Of a stretch of DNA of 20,906 nt, positions 12,428 through 20,655 are shown one piece after another; position 1 is the stretch's first letter, and each line of letters begins with the position of its first letter. The position numbers and the translations under genes were made by a program. The notes beneath the pieces are model-generated. The model was not told where the DNA came from. It did no database searches and worked only from the letters and a program-made list of their open reading frames with translations. This stretch comes from a virus. The DNA is taken from IMG/VR virus record IMGVR_UViG_3300009001_000114, positions 1 to 20,906 of that record. One strand, given 5' to 3'.

Positions 12428-13371
12428 TAATTAACTCCATAATACCATTTGTACCATTTATAGAATTCCTCGATTCCCTGTTCGACATCAACCTTCGGTT
12501 GGTAACCGAGTTCTTGTAGTTTAGTAACGTCACTCCACGTTTCTAGCGTGTCTGCAGGATGACGCTCAACAAACTTTATTTTCCCTTCCTTACCGCAGTT
12601 CTTCTCAATTTCATTCACAAAGTCTAGAAGCGGAACTTGTCTCCCTCTACCAATATTAAAAATTTCGCCTGAAAGAATATTGGCATTGATTATGATCTCA
12701 ATACCATCCAGGATATCTTCGACATATGTGAAATCTCGTTTCATGTCTCCGTAATTATATACCTGAATTTCCTTTCCGTCAATGATGTTTTTCGTGAATT
12801 GAAACAGTGCCATGTCAGGACGACCCCACGGACCATATACCGTAAAGAAACGAAGTCCCGTATTATTAAGTTCTGAAACTTTAAACTGACACTCATTTGC
12901 ATACTTGGTGTAAGCATAGGCATTCAGTTGGTGTCCGTCTACTTGTTCCTCAACCCAAGGGAGAACCTTAGTCCCACCGTAAACGCTGCTGGTAGAGGCA
13001 TAGATTACCCTTGGAGGATTATCTAGAGTCTTACAAGCATCAATCAGAGACTGCGTGCCATCAATATTATTTGAGTGGTAGTTTGCCTCTTTACCAAAAG
13101 AATCTCTAACGCCAGCATGTGCTGCAAGATGGACAATAAGGTCAGGACGAAATTCATTTAGAATTTTGACCATACCGTCATAGTTTCTAATGTCTTCAAC
13201 TTTGACGTCTAGACCAAACTCCTTTACCCTAGCAACCTTTAATTCGGGGTCGTAAAGATGGTTATTGAAGTTATCAATCCCAATGCAGTCAATCTGTTTA
13301 TCTTTCAACCGTTTGAGTAGTTGAGATCCAATAAACCCTGCTGCTCCTGTTACAATAATTTTTTGAAACAT
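12427..13371 (-). CDS. NAD-dependent epimerase/dehydratase (UDP-glucuronate 4-epimerase-like)
   Basis: 314 residues of the extended short-chain dehydrogenase family. The NAD-binding motif TGAAGFIG is at 8-15, HLAAHAGVRDS at 81-91, the active-site serine lies in YASTSSVYG (124-132), and the catalytic YxxxK is Y152-K156 in AYAYTKYANE. The HAGVR element and the GRGRQVPL stretch are typical for UDP-glucuronate epimerases. It adjoins the dehydrogenase gene (TAATG), giving a plausible UDP-glucose to UDP-glucuronate to UDP-galacturonate path, which would feed the glycosyltransferase at 16839-17633 or a host enzyme. Confidence 0.92.
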   Translation of the reverse strand: MFQKIIVTGAAGFIGSQLLKRLKDKQIDCIGIDNFNNHLYDPELKVARVKEFGLDVKVEDIRNYDGMVKILNEFRPDLIVHLAAHAGVRDSFGKEANYHSNNIDGTQSLIDACKTLDNPPRVIYASTSSVYGGTKVLPWVEEQVDGHQLNAYAYTKYANECQFKVSELNNTGLRFFTVYGPWGRPDMALFQFTKNIIDGKEIQVYNYGDMKRDFTYVEDILDGIEIIINANILSGEIFNIGRGRQVPLLDFVNEIEKNCGKEGKIKFVERHPADTLETWSDVTKLQELGYQPKVDVEQGIEEFYKWYKWYYGVN

Positions 13372-14316
13372 TTATCCATTCCTATAGACGTATTCTAGTG
13401 CACCATCTGCTTCACGTTCGATTGGACGTCCTTCATACCAGTTTCCCGTATCCTTATCAAACTGACGACAGAGTTCTGCAATCTGGTGAGCAGTAATAGG
13501 GTATCCACACTTCACAGCATTGCCCGCAAGGGCAACCATAATCTGATACATCTTGTGATACCAACCAGTGCTGCTGATGTTTCGATACTCGACTGCTAGC
13601 ATTCGTGGCCAGAAAGGACAATCATGGTATGAAGTCCAACGAATGTTGGTATTATGTAGCGAATTCTTACGATGCTCAATCACTGCTTTCTGTAGTTCAG
13701 GAGGCAGACGATCCATGAAGGAGTTGCCAGTCTTCTCAGTGTAGGGATGCTTGGCAATCAACTCCGAAACGTTTAGAGGATTGCCACCATTATGAACAAA
13801 GATAAAGTTATTGTCACAAGGGTATTGTGCTGGAACGTAATACATTCTAGCAAGGTCTTTTGTCTGGGGATCGCCGATCTCTCCGAGTTCCGTGTTAAGA
13901 GCATACCAGAAAGGTTTGATTCGCTCCTGCTCAATCTTTTCGTCCGTTCTAAAAACGATACGGAATTTCGGATAAGTGCTGCTAGAAGAAGCAGTGCTAT
14001 AAACCACGAAATCATAATTATTAAATTTACTAATCAATGCCCCTTTGAGATCATCTACCAGGACAGGAAAATCGTGATCATCGACATCAACAGCACACCA
14101 AGAACCCCAATAAGAAGTAGATCGATTACTACGCGTCGAACCGTCCTCGAAAACAGCAGGACTAATGAGAGGACTAGAATTATTTCCACCTTTTTGCCCC
14201 TTTACTTGAGATATCTTATATAACCAGTTTACAAAAGAATCCCAAGTCTCAAAGGACAGACGCCGATGAGTCTTGTTGTCAAACTGATTGCGAAATATTG
14301 TAAGTTCGTAGTTCAT
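13372..14316 (-). CDS. Primase-like protein (archaeo-eukaryotic primase/PrimPol fold, putative)
   Basis: 314 residues, overlapping the gp43 stop in an ATGA junction. [15 protein letters not shown] (about 69-83) offers a D-x-D pair, and [20 protein letters not shown] (about 105-124) resembles the [S/T]xSSxxxPKxR[I/V]xF strand of AEP/PrimPol-type primases. The next part ([18 protein letters not shown]) also fits that family. It looks nothing like the zinc-ribbon/TOPRIM primase gp61 of T4. Position next to gp43 in the replication operon makes a priming or lagging-strand role likely. I have not aligned it, so the fold call is inference. The C-terminal half (about 190-314) looks like a helical PrimPol C-terminal extension. 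Confidence 0.62.
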   Translation of the reverse strand: MNYELTIFRNQFDNKTHRRLSFETWDSFVNWLYKISQVKGQKGGNNSSPLISPAVFEDGSTRSNRSTSYWGSWCAVDVDDHDFPVLVDDLKGALISKFNNYDFVVYSTASSSSTYPKFRIVFRTDEKIEQERIKPFWYALNTELGEIGDPQTKDLARMYYVPAQYPCDNNFIFVHNGGNPLNVSELIAKHPYTEKTGNSFMDRLPPELQKAVIEHRKNSLHNTNIRWTSYHDCPFWPRMLAVEYRNISSTGWYHKMYQIMVALAGNAVKCGYPITAHQIAELCRQFDKDTGNWYEGRPIEREADGALEYVYRNG

Positions 14317-16787
14317 CCGAAAAAGTCTTCTAGAGACGCCTTTGGTTCATCTTCCCATCCAACTGCATCCAGGATCGGTCGCAGCGGATCAAGGAAGGTC
14401 TTGTCAAACATTGTATTATAATCAATGTACCTATGAAGGTCAAGCTCTTTTGGAAGGATCAGCGGATAAGAAACCACGTTCTCCTTGATCGGGTTTGGAG
14501 TCTTAAGATAGACGAACTTAACCTTCTCGCCGTCCTTGATAATCTCATACCGTTTCTCTAGGGCATGGTGTCTGATTGCCTGATTATATAGCAGAGCACC
14601 GCGCACATGGATCGGAGTTCCCTTCTTGTAAATAGACTTGGAGTCTTTCCACTTGGTAGCATCGGAAACGCCTCTCGGGAAGGAGATTTCCTCTGGAGGG
14701 AGATTTGAGAACTGATCCCGGAATTCTCGGATGAATCGCTGAGTATCGCTCTCCGTCCCCTCTACGATGACTCGGAAGATTTCCTTGAATTTATCACGAA
14801 CAATCTGAGGCGTCGAGGACTTGATTGCTTCAATGCCCATCATCTTCAACTTAGGTTCTGCGTACTGGACACCCTCGTTGTTATGCACGTTCAGAATATA
14901 GCGTTTCTTGGCAACCCAGATCCCACGGTCCGCAATAACCTCGCGACCCATCTCCATCCGATTCTCATAGGCATTGGTGAATAGTGCTAGTTCTTCATAG
15001 GATTTCTCTAGGACTTTCTCAAAGTGTTCACGGCAGATCTTATCCAGGAACTTCACTGGATCCTTCGGATTGAATTTCTCAACCAGAGAATTCATCCGAA
15101 TGTATAAGGAGTCAGTGTCAATCGCGACAACGTAATCTTCGTCAGTCTGAAGAAGTTTATTCATCTCCTCATTGACGGCACGTTCCGCCCATTTGATTGA
15201 CAACTGACCCGCAAGAGTGATGCTCTCCGCAACGCGCTGATCAAAGTATCGGAACCAGCGATTGCCGAGCGCACCGTAAAGGGAGTTCATTAGAATCTTA
15301 ATTGCCATCTGTTGGTTATCCAAAGAGGCAATCTTATTCTCTAGTTCTTTGGTTTTCTCAGTCTCATACTGCTGCTTGGCATCAAGCAGTTCTTTCTTAA
15401 TGACTCGACGATCATTGTAGTACTGAACGATCACGCTAGGAATTACACCCTGCTGATCATGAGAGAATTTAGAACCAGTGGGAGCAACAGAGTAGTTGCC
15501 ATCCGATCCTTCCATTCTCCGCAGCATCTTCTCAACGCTCATGTTAGGCACAAGACCATCAAGCACTGTCTCAGGCGACATATTGTATTGGACAATGATG
15601 TTGGGGTACAGAGAGTTAAGGTCAAAGGAAACAACCCAATCGTGCGAACCAACCTGTGGTTCTTTCACATAAGCACCAGGAAACTGCGTCTTCGGTTTCT
15701 CAACCTTCTGTGGCACTGCGATCTTACGCTCATTCAGGATTCGGTAGATGATCGAGTCCCAGATGTTTGTCGTGCCCATTGAGTCTGAGTAGTTCACTCC
15801 GCCACGGTATGCCATAGTCAAAGCAAGAGAGATCAAGTCAACCTTCTCGTCAATTCGGAAGATGAGTTCAACGTCTCGGATGTTATAGTCAATAAACTTC
15901 TGGAAGTCATGCTTGTACAAGAGATGCAGACTCCCGTACTCGTCATAGGAGAGTTTGCGCTCACCAAGCACAACGAAGGCAATATGATCTAGGCGATACG
16001 ACTCCTGCCGACCAAGAGTGTTCAGAGTAAACTTCTTAAACAGATCAAGGTAGTCAAGTTGCTCAACGCCAACAATCTCATATGACTGGTGGTGCTTACC
16101 CTCGACGATTACTTTACGTTCACGAACAATTCCCCAGGGAGAGAATCGAGCAATTGGTTCAGGACCAATCACTTTGGTGATTCGGTTTACCAGATAGGGA
16201 ATGTCGAATAGTTTAGAGTTCCAACCAGTGATGATGTCCGGACACTCATGTGCCCAGTAACTGAGAAACTTCTGAAGCAGTTCAATCTCGGTGAAGCATT
16301 TCTCATAGATGACATCGGAGTTCTTGACGTCGTAGTCATAGAGACCCCAGACTCGATAGGGTCCGCGCTCACTCTTCATCGTGATTGAGATTACTGGTTG
16401 GGCAGCAATCCCAGGTTCGGGGAATCCATCCTCGGACGCCACCTCAATATCGAGAGCACAGACGTTAATGTGGTCTCGATTGAATTTAATTTCTTGGGGA
16501 AATTTCTCGGCAATAAACTGGAACACATAGTTGTTCATGCCATAAACGCGGAAACTCTGAACATCCTCGTAGCGAGACATGAAGTCAGAGGCATCGCGCA
16601 TACTATCAAACTGCATGGGTTCGACTGGCGTACCGTCCAGTCCCTTCCACTGAGTTAGTTTACTCGTCTGTACAAATAGGGTAGGTTTAAAATCGACTTT
16701 CTGGCGGATCTGACGACCATTGGCGTCATATCCACGGTAAAGAATATTGTTGCCTTGGCGAGCAACAGAGGTGTAAAAACTACTCAT
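14313..16787 (-). CDS. 43: DNA polymerase gp43 (family B)
   Basis: 824 residues, intact and unsplit (T4: 898). Proofreading motifs: Exo I ALDIEV with D113/E115, Exo [16 protein letters not shown] (186-199), Exo [12 protein letters not shown] (301-309, Y301 and D305). Polymerase motifs: [12 protein letters not shown] (387-397, D389), [14 protein letters not shown] (497-509), [10 protein letters not shown] (554-562, D557 and D559). The C-terminal SLEDFFG resembles the sliding-clamp peptide of T4 gp43. ATG 16787 follows AAAGGAT and the strong promoter at 16814-16842. It heads the longest operon in the window. Confidence 0.97.
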   Translation of the reverse strand: MSSFYTSVARQGNNILYRGYDANGRQIRQKVDFKPTLFVQTSKLTQWKGLDGTPVEPMQFDSMRDASDFMSRYEDVQSFRVYGMNNYVFQFIAEKFPQEIKFNRDHINVCALDIEVASEDGFPEPGIAAQPVISITMKSERGPYRVWGLYDYDVKNSDVIYEKCFTEIELLQKFLSYWAHECPDIITGWNSKLFDIPYLVNRITKVIGPEPIARFSPWGIVRERKVIVEGKHHQSYEIVGVEQLDYLDLFKKFTLNTLGRQESYRLDHIAFVVLGERKLSYDEYGSLHLLYKHDFQKFIDYNIRDVELIFRIDEKVDLISLALTMAYRGGVNYSDSMGTTNIWDSIIYRILNERKIAVPQKVEKPKTQFPGAYVKEPQVGSHDWVVSFDLNSLYPNIIVQYNMSPETVLDGLVPNMSVEKMLRRMEGSDGNYSVAPTGSKFSHDQQGVIPSVIVQYYNDRRVIKKELLDAKQQYETEKTKELENKIASLDNQQMAIKILMNSLYGALGNRWFRYFDQRVAESITLAGQLSIKWAERAVNEEMNKLLQTDEDYVVAIDTDSLYIRMNSLVEKFNPKDPVKFLDKICREHFEKVLEKSYEELALFTNAYENRMEMGREVIADRGIWVAKKRYILNVHNNEGVQYAEPKLKMMGIEAIKSSTPQIVRDKFKEIFRVIVEGTESDTQRFIREFRDQFSNLPPEEISFPRGVSDATKWKDSKSIYKKGTPIHVRGALLYNQAIRHHALEKRYEIIKDGEKVKFVYLKTPNPIKENVVSYPLILPKELDLHRYIDYNTMFDKTFLDPLRPILDAVGWEDEPKASLEDFFG

Positions 16788-16813
16788 CGTTTATCCTTTA
16801 TCAGCGTCCGGAT

Positions 16814-16842
16814 ATTATACCCGAAGACCAAAGAATTGTCAA
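16814..16842 (-). promoter_or_regulatory. Consensus sigma-70 promoter of the gp43 operon
   Basis: TTGACA (16842-16837) and TATAAT (16819-16814) with exactly 17 bp between them, a perfect consensus. The start point near 16807 leaves a leader of about 20 nt. The -35 box overlaps the stop region of the glycosyltransferase gene. This strength fits an early promoter served by unmodified host polymerase. Confidence 0.85.
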
Positions 16843-17633
16843 TCAATAACGTGGAAATAAGGATGTCTGGTCCAAGGTTCTTCAATGAATTTTTTTCGGT
16901 AGGTGTGGTGCTCTTGAGTAACCTGAAGTCTTTTGGAGATAACCTGAGTTACCGGAGTGGGGATGCTGTTTTCTTTGTTCTCATCACGTTCGTTAAAAAA
17001 TATCTCGACTCTTCTGCCCATTCCAATTGTATCACAACCACCCCACGGATGAATCACTGTGTGGGCGATTCCATTGAAGTCTCTCTTGCGCAGGAGGTGG
17101 TCGGTGTAGTTCCTAAACAGACGCTCAACAACGCTGTATGGTCCGCCATTAATCCAAAACTTTTGTTCATGGAGCAATTGATACATCCATTGCGCGCAGT
17201 GAGTATCGAATGTGTAGCATGCCATGAACAGTCCAATGTTTGCATAGCATACTTTGTTTTCATTAATATAGTCAAGCAAATAGTAAAAATACTCCTGGTG
17301 CTCAGGAATCAGGTATGCGTCGTGTTCAAGCACAAGGAATCGTTCGTCAGACTGCCCCTGTTTCTTCATTAACTCCCAATGAGTGCACATGCCTGCTTTT
17401 TCGGAGGGAGAGTGGTCCTTGTTATTATTATAAGAACCGTCTCCAATCATAAGACTTGGGTGCCATTCATAGAGGTGTTCATACTTATCTAGATTGGCAG
17501 GAGTGATTGCCTGAACAGGAATAATCTCGCTGATATAACCTTCTTGGATTGCGGGAATAAATGACTGTTGAGAGATCTTCATATACTCAACAGAGACAGG
17601 ATTATTAAAATCAACGATCTGGTATGCTAACAT
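16839..17633 (-). CDS. Glycosyltransferase family 25-like protein
   Basis: 264 residues. The N-terminal half fits the GT25/LPS glycosyltransferase layout: SEKAGMCTHWELMKKQG (about 77-93) corresponds to the GC-x-x-SH-x-x-LW motif, and RFLVLEHDAYL (98-108) to the LILEDD acid motif that holds the metal and sugar nucleotide (here E103 and D105). Acceptor unknown: phage structural protein, DNA or host surface sugar are all possible. It may use the products of the epimerase/dehydrogenase pair. Its only ribosome site, GGAGG, lies in the 3' arm of the terminator hairpin upstream. Its stop overlaps the gp43 -35 box. Confidence 0.72.
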   Translation of the reverse strand: MLAYQIVDFNNPVSVEYMKISQQSFIPAIQEGYISEIIPVQAITPANLDKYEHLYEWHPSLMIGDGSYNNNKDHSPSEKAGMCTHWELMKKQGQSDERFLVLEHDAYLIPEHQEYFYYLLDYINENKVCYANIGLFMACYTFDTHCAQWMYQLLHEQKFWINGGPYSVVERLFRNYTDHLLRKRDFNGIAHTVIHPWGGCDTIGMGRRVEIFFNERDENKENSIPTPVTQVISKRLQVTQEHHTYRKKFIEEPWTRHPYFHVID

Positions 17634-17636
17634 AAT

Positions 17637-17660
17637 AAAAGGTGCCTCCGAAGAGGCACC
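17637..17660 (-). terminator. Intrinsic terminator after hsp20, UUCG tetraloop
   Basis: On the minus strand GGTGCCTC-TTCG-GAGGCACC (17660-17641) is followed by TTTTATT. This is an 8-bp, GC-rich stem with the exceptionally stable UUCG loop and a U-run. It lies 13 bp after the hsp20 stop and ends 4 bases before the glycosyltransferase ATG. Confidence 0.88.
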
Positions 17661-17672
17661 ATGATCTCCATA

Positions 17673-18101
17673 CTATTGAATAGGAATAACCTTCGGCTTC
17701 TTCTCTTCAGGAAGTTCAACCTTCAGCAGCACATATAGGATACCGTTCGTATAGGACGAACTGACAACGTTCACATGCTCATTGACTTTGAAGGACTTAC
17801 GGAACTTCTTGGTAGAGATACCCTTGTGAAGAAACTCACAGGGTTCGTCATCACGAGGAGACTGCTCGCCAGAGATGTGCAGGTCAGTGCCGTGATGCTC
17901 AACCTTCAGATCATCTTTTTCAAAACCTGCCAGTGCAAACTCTAGTTGATAGGTGTACTCATCGTACTTGACTAGATTATGCGGAGGATAGTTTTGTTGA
18001 TTAGACGGTTTACTAAGTAGTTCCATATCACGAAGAAGGTTGTCGAAACCAATAAAACGGGGAAGTGCCCCAGCAAAGGGCAAAAGATCATGGTTAGTCA
18101 T
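17673..18101 (-). CDS. hsp20: Small heat shock protein, Hsp20/alpha-crystallin family
   Basis: 142 residues. It is an ATP-independent holdase chaperone. The alpha-crystallin domain covers about residues 45-132: YQLEFALAGFEKDDLKVEH, LHISGEQ, KKFRKSFKVNEHV and TNGILYVLLKVELPEE, all standard strands. The end VIPIQ gives the I-x-I anchor used in oligomer assembly. Length is usual for the family, and many marine T4-like phages carry such a gene. AAGGAG precedes the ATG. It is driven by a perfect consensus promoter and by a late promoter, and closed by its own terminator, so it is a single-gene unit expressed early and late. Confidence 0.95.
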   Translation of the reverse strand: MTNHDLLPFAGALPRFIGFDNLLRDMELLSKPSNQQNYPPHNLVKYDEYTYQLEFALAGFEKDDLKVEHHGTDLHISGEQSPRDDEPCEFLHKGISTKKFRKSFKVNEHVNVVSSSYTNGILYVLLKVELPEEKKPKVIPIQ

Positions 18102-18157
18102 GATTGTATCTCCTTAAGTTAAGCAAGATTAAATTGGACCGGACTATCCGCATCCAC

Positions 18158-18177
18158 GTTTATTTATATAAATAAAC
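18158..18177. promoter_or_regulatory. Bidirectional T4-type late promoter (palindromic)
   Basis: GTTTATTTATATAAATAAAC is a perfect 20-bp palindrome, so the T4 late core TATAAATA is present on the plus strand (18167-18174) and on the minus strand (18161-18168). Plus-strand transcription would reach the virion-like gene at 18212, minus-strand transcription hsp20. The exact core, DsbA in the window and gene content support late promoters, read by the phage sigma gp55. Confidence 0.75.
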
Positions 18178-18183
18178 AAGGTA

Positions 18184-18212
18184 ATTATACTCTTTTTAGG
18201 ATTTTTTGTCAA
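18184..18212 (-). promoter_or_regulatory. Consensus sigma-70 promoter of hsp20
   Basis: TTGACA (18212-18207) and TATAAT (18189-18184) with 17 bp between, a perfect consensus. The -35 box touches the first base of the plus-strand gene's ATG. The transcript would start near 18177, at the edge of the late-promoter palindrome, leaving a leader of about 76 nt. Confidence 0.85.
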
Positions 18213-18928
18213 TGGCAATCAAAGCAACGTATAATAGAAATTCTGAACCGAAAGAGAATCAGGTTCTGATATACAACGAAGCAAGTCAGCTCATGGAATG
18301 GGGACCTATTGATAAACTGGTCAACAAAACTGAAATTAACATATTTGACTCGGCAGATGCAGGACAAACACAATTTGCAATTTCAAGCATTGTTGATTCT
18401 GAAGAAAGAGTTCATGTATTTAGAAATGGTGAAGAAGTTTCGTTTACCGCTAGTGGATATACCATAACTCTTGACAGTGCAGCAGATAGTGGAGACGAAG
18501 TAAGAATCAGTCATGTCCTTGATAGTGCTGAGCATCTAGGGATTATGTACTGGCATCAGAATCGCCCAAGTTTCGATAGTAATTATGACAGCATTCGTTG
18601 GGGTACTCTCGTTAATCTAGTTGACAGCACTCCTACTCGACACCAAGACATCCCAATGTATGATAGCGATACAAGAAGAATGTCTTGGGGTAGAGCACCA
18701 ACAATGGTGAGTGTTATCTTCGGCGAATTTGGTGATGCTGGCGGATCGCGAACCTATGACTCTGCCGTTGCTGGAAGTTACATTTCTGGTACAGGTGGTT
18801 CTGTCACTGGCGGTGGATTGTCTGGACAGTCGCTTTCTTCCGGAGTCTTACTAGGACCGCTGGATGGAAGTTCAATTACCATCAATGCCGTTGAAGGTGA
18901 TATTGTTATCCTTTCCAGACCAGTCTAG
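18212..18928 (+). CDS. Putative virion/tail-fibre-associated protein
   Basis: 238 residues from ATG 18212, with AGGA about 10 bases upstream. The composition is rich in Ser, Asp and Gly with many DS pairs (DSADAG, LDSAADSGDE, LDSAEH, YDSDTRR), as in marine phage structural proteins. A motif recurs: Y-[ND]-x4-x-M-x-WG at residues 21-31 and 150-160, with a related SIRWG at 128-131. The C-terminal 60 residues are glycine/serine-rich (GTGGSVTGGGLSGQSLSSG) and end in beta sequence. It is on the opposite strand from the replication genes and follows a late promoter. No exact family; structural role is inferred. Confidence 0.7.
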   Translation: MAIKATYNRNSEPKENQVLIYNEASQLMEWGPIDKLVNKTEINIFDSADAGQTQFAISSIVDSEERVHVFRNGEEVSFTASGYTITLDSAADSGDEVRISHVLDSAEHLGIMYWHQNRPSFDSNYDSIRWGTLVNLVDSTPTRHQDIPMYDSDTRRMSWGRAPTMVSVIFGEFGDAGGSRTYDSAVAGSYISGTGGSVTGGGLSGQSLSSGVLLGPLDGSSITINAVEGDIVILSRPV

Positions 18929-19455
18929 AAATAATCTGCTGGATCAGGACCACCTTCGACACCAAAAGAAAATGTGACTCGTGATTTATGGGGAGTAATT
19001 CTGTGATGAGTTCCTCTTGGAATCCAAACATACTCCCCAGGAGTAAACCAGAAATCTTTTTCCTCGTTCACCCCCTCAACTCTTAACTCAATATCGTTTA
19101 AGACTTGGACCAGAAATACATCCATGCCATCCTTGTGCCATGGATAACTATCGCTGTTAAGACCAAATCCGCTGAATGCGATATTGGTGATGTTGTTAGA
19201 ATGTAGAGAAAAAACTTCTTTCATTTCGTCTACAATCTTTTTCGCAAAGGGTGGAGAAGAGGGTCGGGAGTGGAAATTGTTTAGTCCAATCCTAAACTTC
19301 CGAGTGTTCCGGTCATACATGTCTTCTGGATGATTATCCATCAGATCCATATACCGAGTCCAGTCAAACTCGTCGCTTATATTGATTGGCAACTTCCCGA
19401 AGAAAACACGTTTATTAGCAATTTCTTCTTCACGACCATCAAAGATTCCGAACAT
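18925..19455 (-). CDS. 2OG-Fe(II)/cupin-type oxygenase
   Basis: 176 residues. WHKDGMD (106-112) supplies H107-x-D109, the iron-binding pair. EYVWIPRGTHHRITPHKSRVTF (141-162) resembles the JmjC/cupin second motif, with the third His ligand at H150 or H151. The first 80 residues include basic and aromatic sequence of unknown role. Substrate unknown; protein hydroxylation (cupin-8/JmjC-like) is as possible as nucleotide oxidation. ATG 19455 shares a base with the regA stop (TGATG), so the two are coupled. Its stop overlaps the end of the convergent plus-strand gene by 4 bp, without a visible terminator. Confidence 0.78.
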   Translation of the reverse strand: MFGIFDGREEEIANKRVFFGKLPINISDEFDWTRYMDLMDNHPEDMYDRNTRKFRIGLNNFHSRPSSPPFAKKIVDEMKEVFSLHSNNITNIAFSGFGLNSDSYPWHKDGMDVFLVQVLNDIELRVEGVNEEKDFWFTPGEYVWIPRGTHHRITPHKSRVTFSFGVEGGPDPADYF

Positions 19456-19826
19456 CACTTGTTTCCGATATTATACTTGGGACAGAGTTCCCACTTATCC
19501 TTATCTTTGTATCCAATGATCTTGATCTGGCGCATAGGGGCACAGTCCTTTGCAACTTCCTTGTTCTGAATCTCAACGAGTCCCCAGTCTTGCAGGAGAG
19601 TCGCGATCGTGTTGCGTCGCTGAACATCAGACTCTTCGAGGTTGGACTTCTTTCCGTCTAACAGGAACAGTTCCTTGAAGTGCACGATGAAATACCGACC
19701 CTGCTTATGCAGAATATGGCACGATTGAAATAGTTTGTTTTCTTTACGAGAAGCGACGCCGATGCGAGTGAGTGTTTCCCGCACCTTCAAAAAGTCATCT
19801 GGTTCTGCCAGAGTGACTTCCAGCAT
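19455..19826 (-). CDS. regA: RegA translational repressor
   Basis: 123 residues (T4: 122). RegA binds ribosome sites of early mRNAs and blocks initiation. The sequence MLEVTLAEPDDFLKVRETLTR follows T4 (MIEITLKKPEDFLKVKETLTR as I recall it), as do QSCHILHKQG, YFIVHFKELF, LLQDWGLVEI and the end LCPKYNIGN. I start at ATG 19826, with GGAG 9 bases upstream; a GTG at 19865 would add 13 residues not found in T4 and overlap gp62. The gene follows gp62, as in T4 but in swapped order. Confidence 0.94.
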   Translation of the reverse strand: MLEVTLAEPDDFLKVRETLTRIGVASRKENKLFQSCHILHKQGRYFIVHFKELFLLDGKKSNLEESDVQRRNTIATLLQDWGLVEIQNKEVAKDCAPMRQIKIIGYKDKDKWELCPKYNIGNK

Positions 19827-19851
19827 CTTTGCCGGACTCCATTCAACGAGA

Positions 19852-20229
19852 TTATTTTCTTCCACCTTTGCTCACCTTATTTTTTATAATTGTTATTTGA
19901 TCGGCAGATAGAAGAGCGATTGCTTGGCGAGCCTTTTCATTGCTGTAGCCATAATACTCTTTTACTGCATCCAAGTCACTGATTTCAGTAGGTTTTGCCC
20001 ACTTAGAGAAACGTTTCCGTTTCCGAATAATATTTAGGAAAAACTGAAATTGCAACTTCTTATCAAGGTGGTGGTATTGGTTCATTGCGTTTGCAACATG
20101 AACCGTATCAGAAAAATAAGAAAGAGTACGATTCACCACAAATGGCACATACTTTTTCTCGTTGTCGGGATCAATCATTAAATCTTGTTTGGTCGTGTTA
20201 ATAGCATTCAGAAAATCAAATGGACTCAT
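19852..20229 (-). CDS. 62: Clamp loader small subunit gp62
   Basis: 125 residues, shorter than T4 gp62 (187) but like the short marine versions. The recognisable parts are YVPFVVNRTLSYFSDTVHVANAMN (about 27-50) and RKRKRFSKWAKP (about 69-80), which match the T4 protein's MVENALSQFPECMPAVYAMN and RGKRYGKWAK. Together with gp44 it loads the gp45 clamp for gp43; neither gp44 nor gp45 is in this window. ATG 20229; it lies 9 bp after the deaminase stop and upstream of regA. Confidence 0.88.
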   Translation of the reverse strand: MSPFDFLNAINTTKQDLMIDPDNEKKYVPFVVNRTLSYFSDTVHVANAMNQYHHLDKKLQFQFFLNIIRKRKRFSKWAKPTEISDLDAVKEYYGYSNEKARQAIALLSADQITIIKNKVSKGGRK

Positions 20230-20238
20230 AATGTAATC

Positions 20239-20655
20239 TCAAATTTGTTTGACAAGTATATCGCACTTCCTCAAAAATGACAATCCGCTACAGTTGCGAT
20301 ACTCGTGGCGATAATAAACCTTAGAAATTCCAACCTGATGGATTAACTTAGCACACTCAATGCAGGGAGAGACTGTGACGTAGAGTTCTGCATCTCTCCC
20401 GCTCTCTGTGCTCTGTGCCAGTTTCGCAATGGCGTTAGTCTCAGCATGAAGCACTTCACGTTTGGTGGTTAGTTTACCGTCCAGATAGTCGAGGTGCTCG
20501 CAGGTGTTGTCCCACCCAGAAGGCATACCATTGTATCCAATAGAGATAATACGGTTATCCTTGACAATCACACAACCAACCTGAAGTCTCTTGGCAGAGG
20601 AGAGTTTGGCATAAACCTCCGCTACCTTCATGTGTGCTTCATTCCATTTATTCAT
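20239..20655 (-). CDS. cd: dCMP deaminase
   Basis: 138 residues. It turns dCMP into dUMP, the substrate of ThyX. The zinc site is complete: LHAETNAIAK (69-78, H70 and E72) and SPCIECAK (96-103, C98 and C101). The front (MKVAEVYAKLSSAKRLQVGCVIV) and GYNGMPSGWDN (40-50) are typical of the phage/ComEB family. T4's version is longer (193). Here the usual insert is shortened, and the end CSGLSFLRKCDI is normal. ATG 20655 overlaps the MazG-like stop. Confidence 0.94.
   Translation of the reverse strand: MNKWNEAHMKVAEVYAKLSSAKRLQVGCVIVKDNRIISIGYNGMPSGWDNTCEHLDYLDGKLTTKREVLHAETNAIAKLAQSTESGRDAELYVTVSPCIECAKLIHQVGISKVYYRHEYRNCSGLSFLRKCDILVKQI

Noticed and set aside
19470-19475. TATAAT on the minus strand before the second oxygenase gene
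   Set aside because: The hexamer 17 bp upstream is ATAAGT, not a -35 box, and it lies inside regA; coupling by TGATG explains expression.
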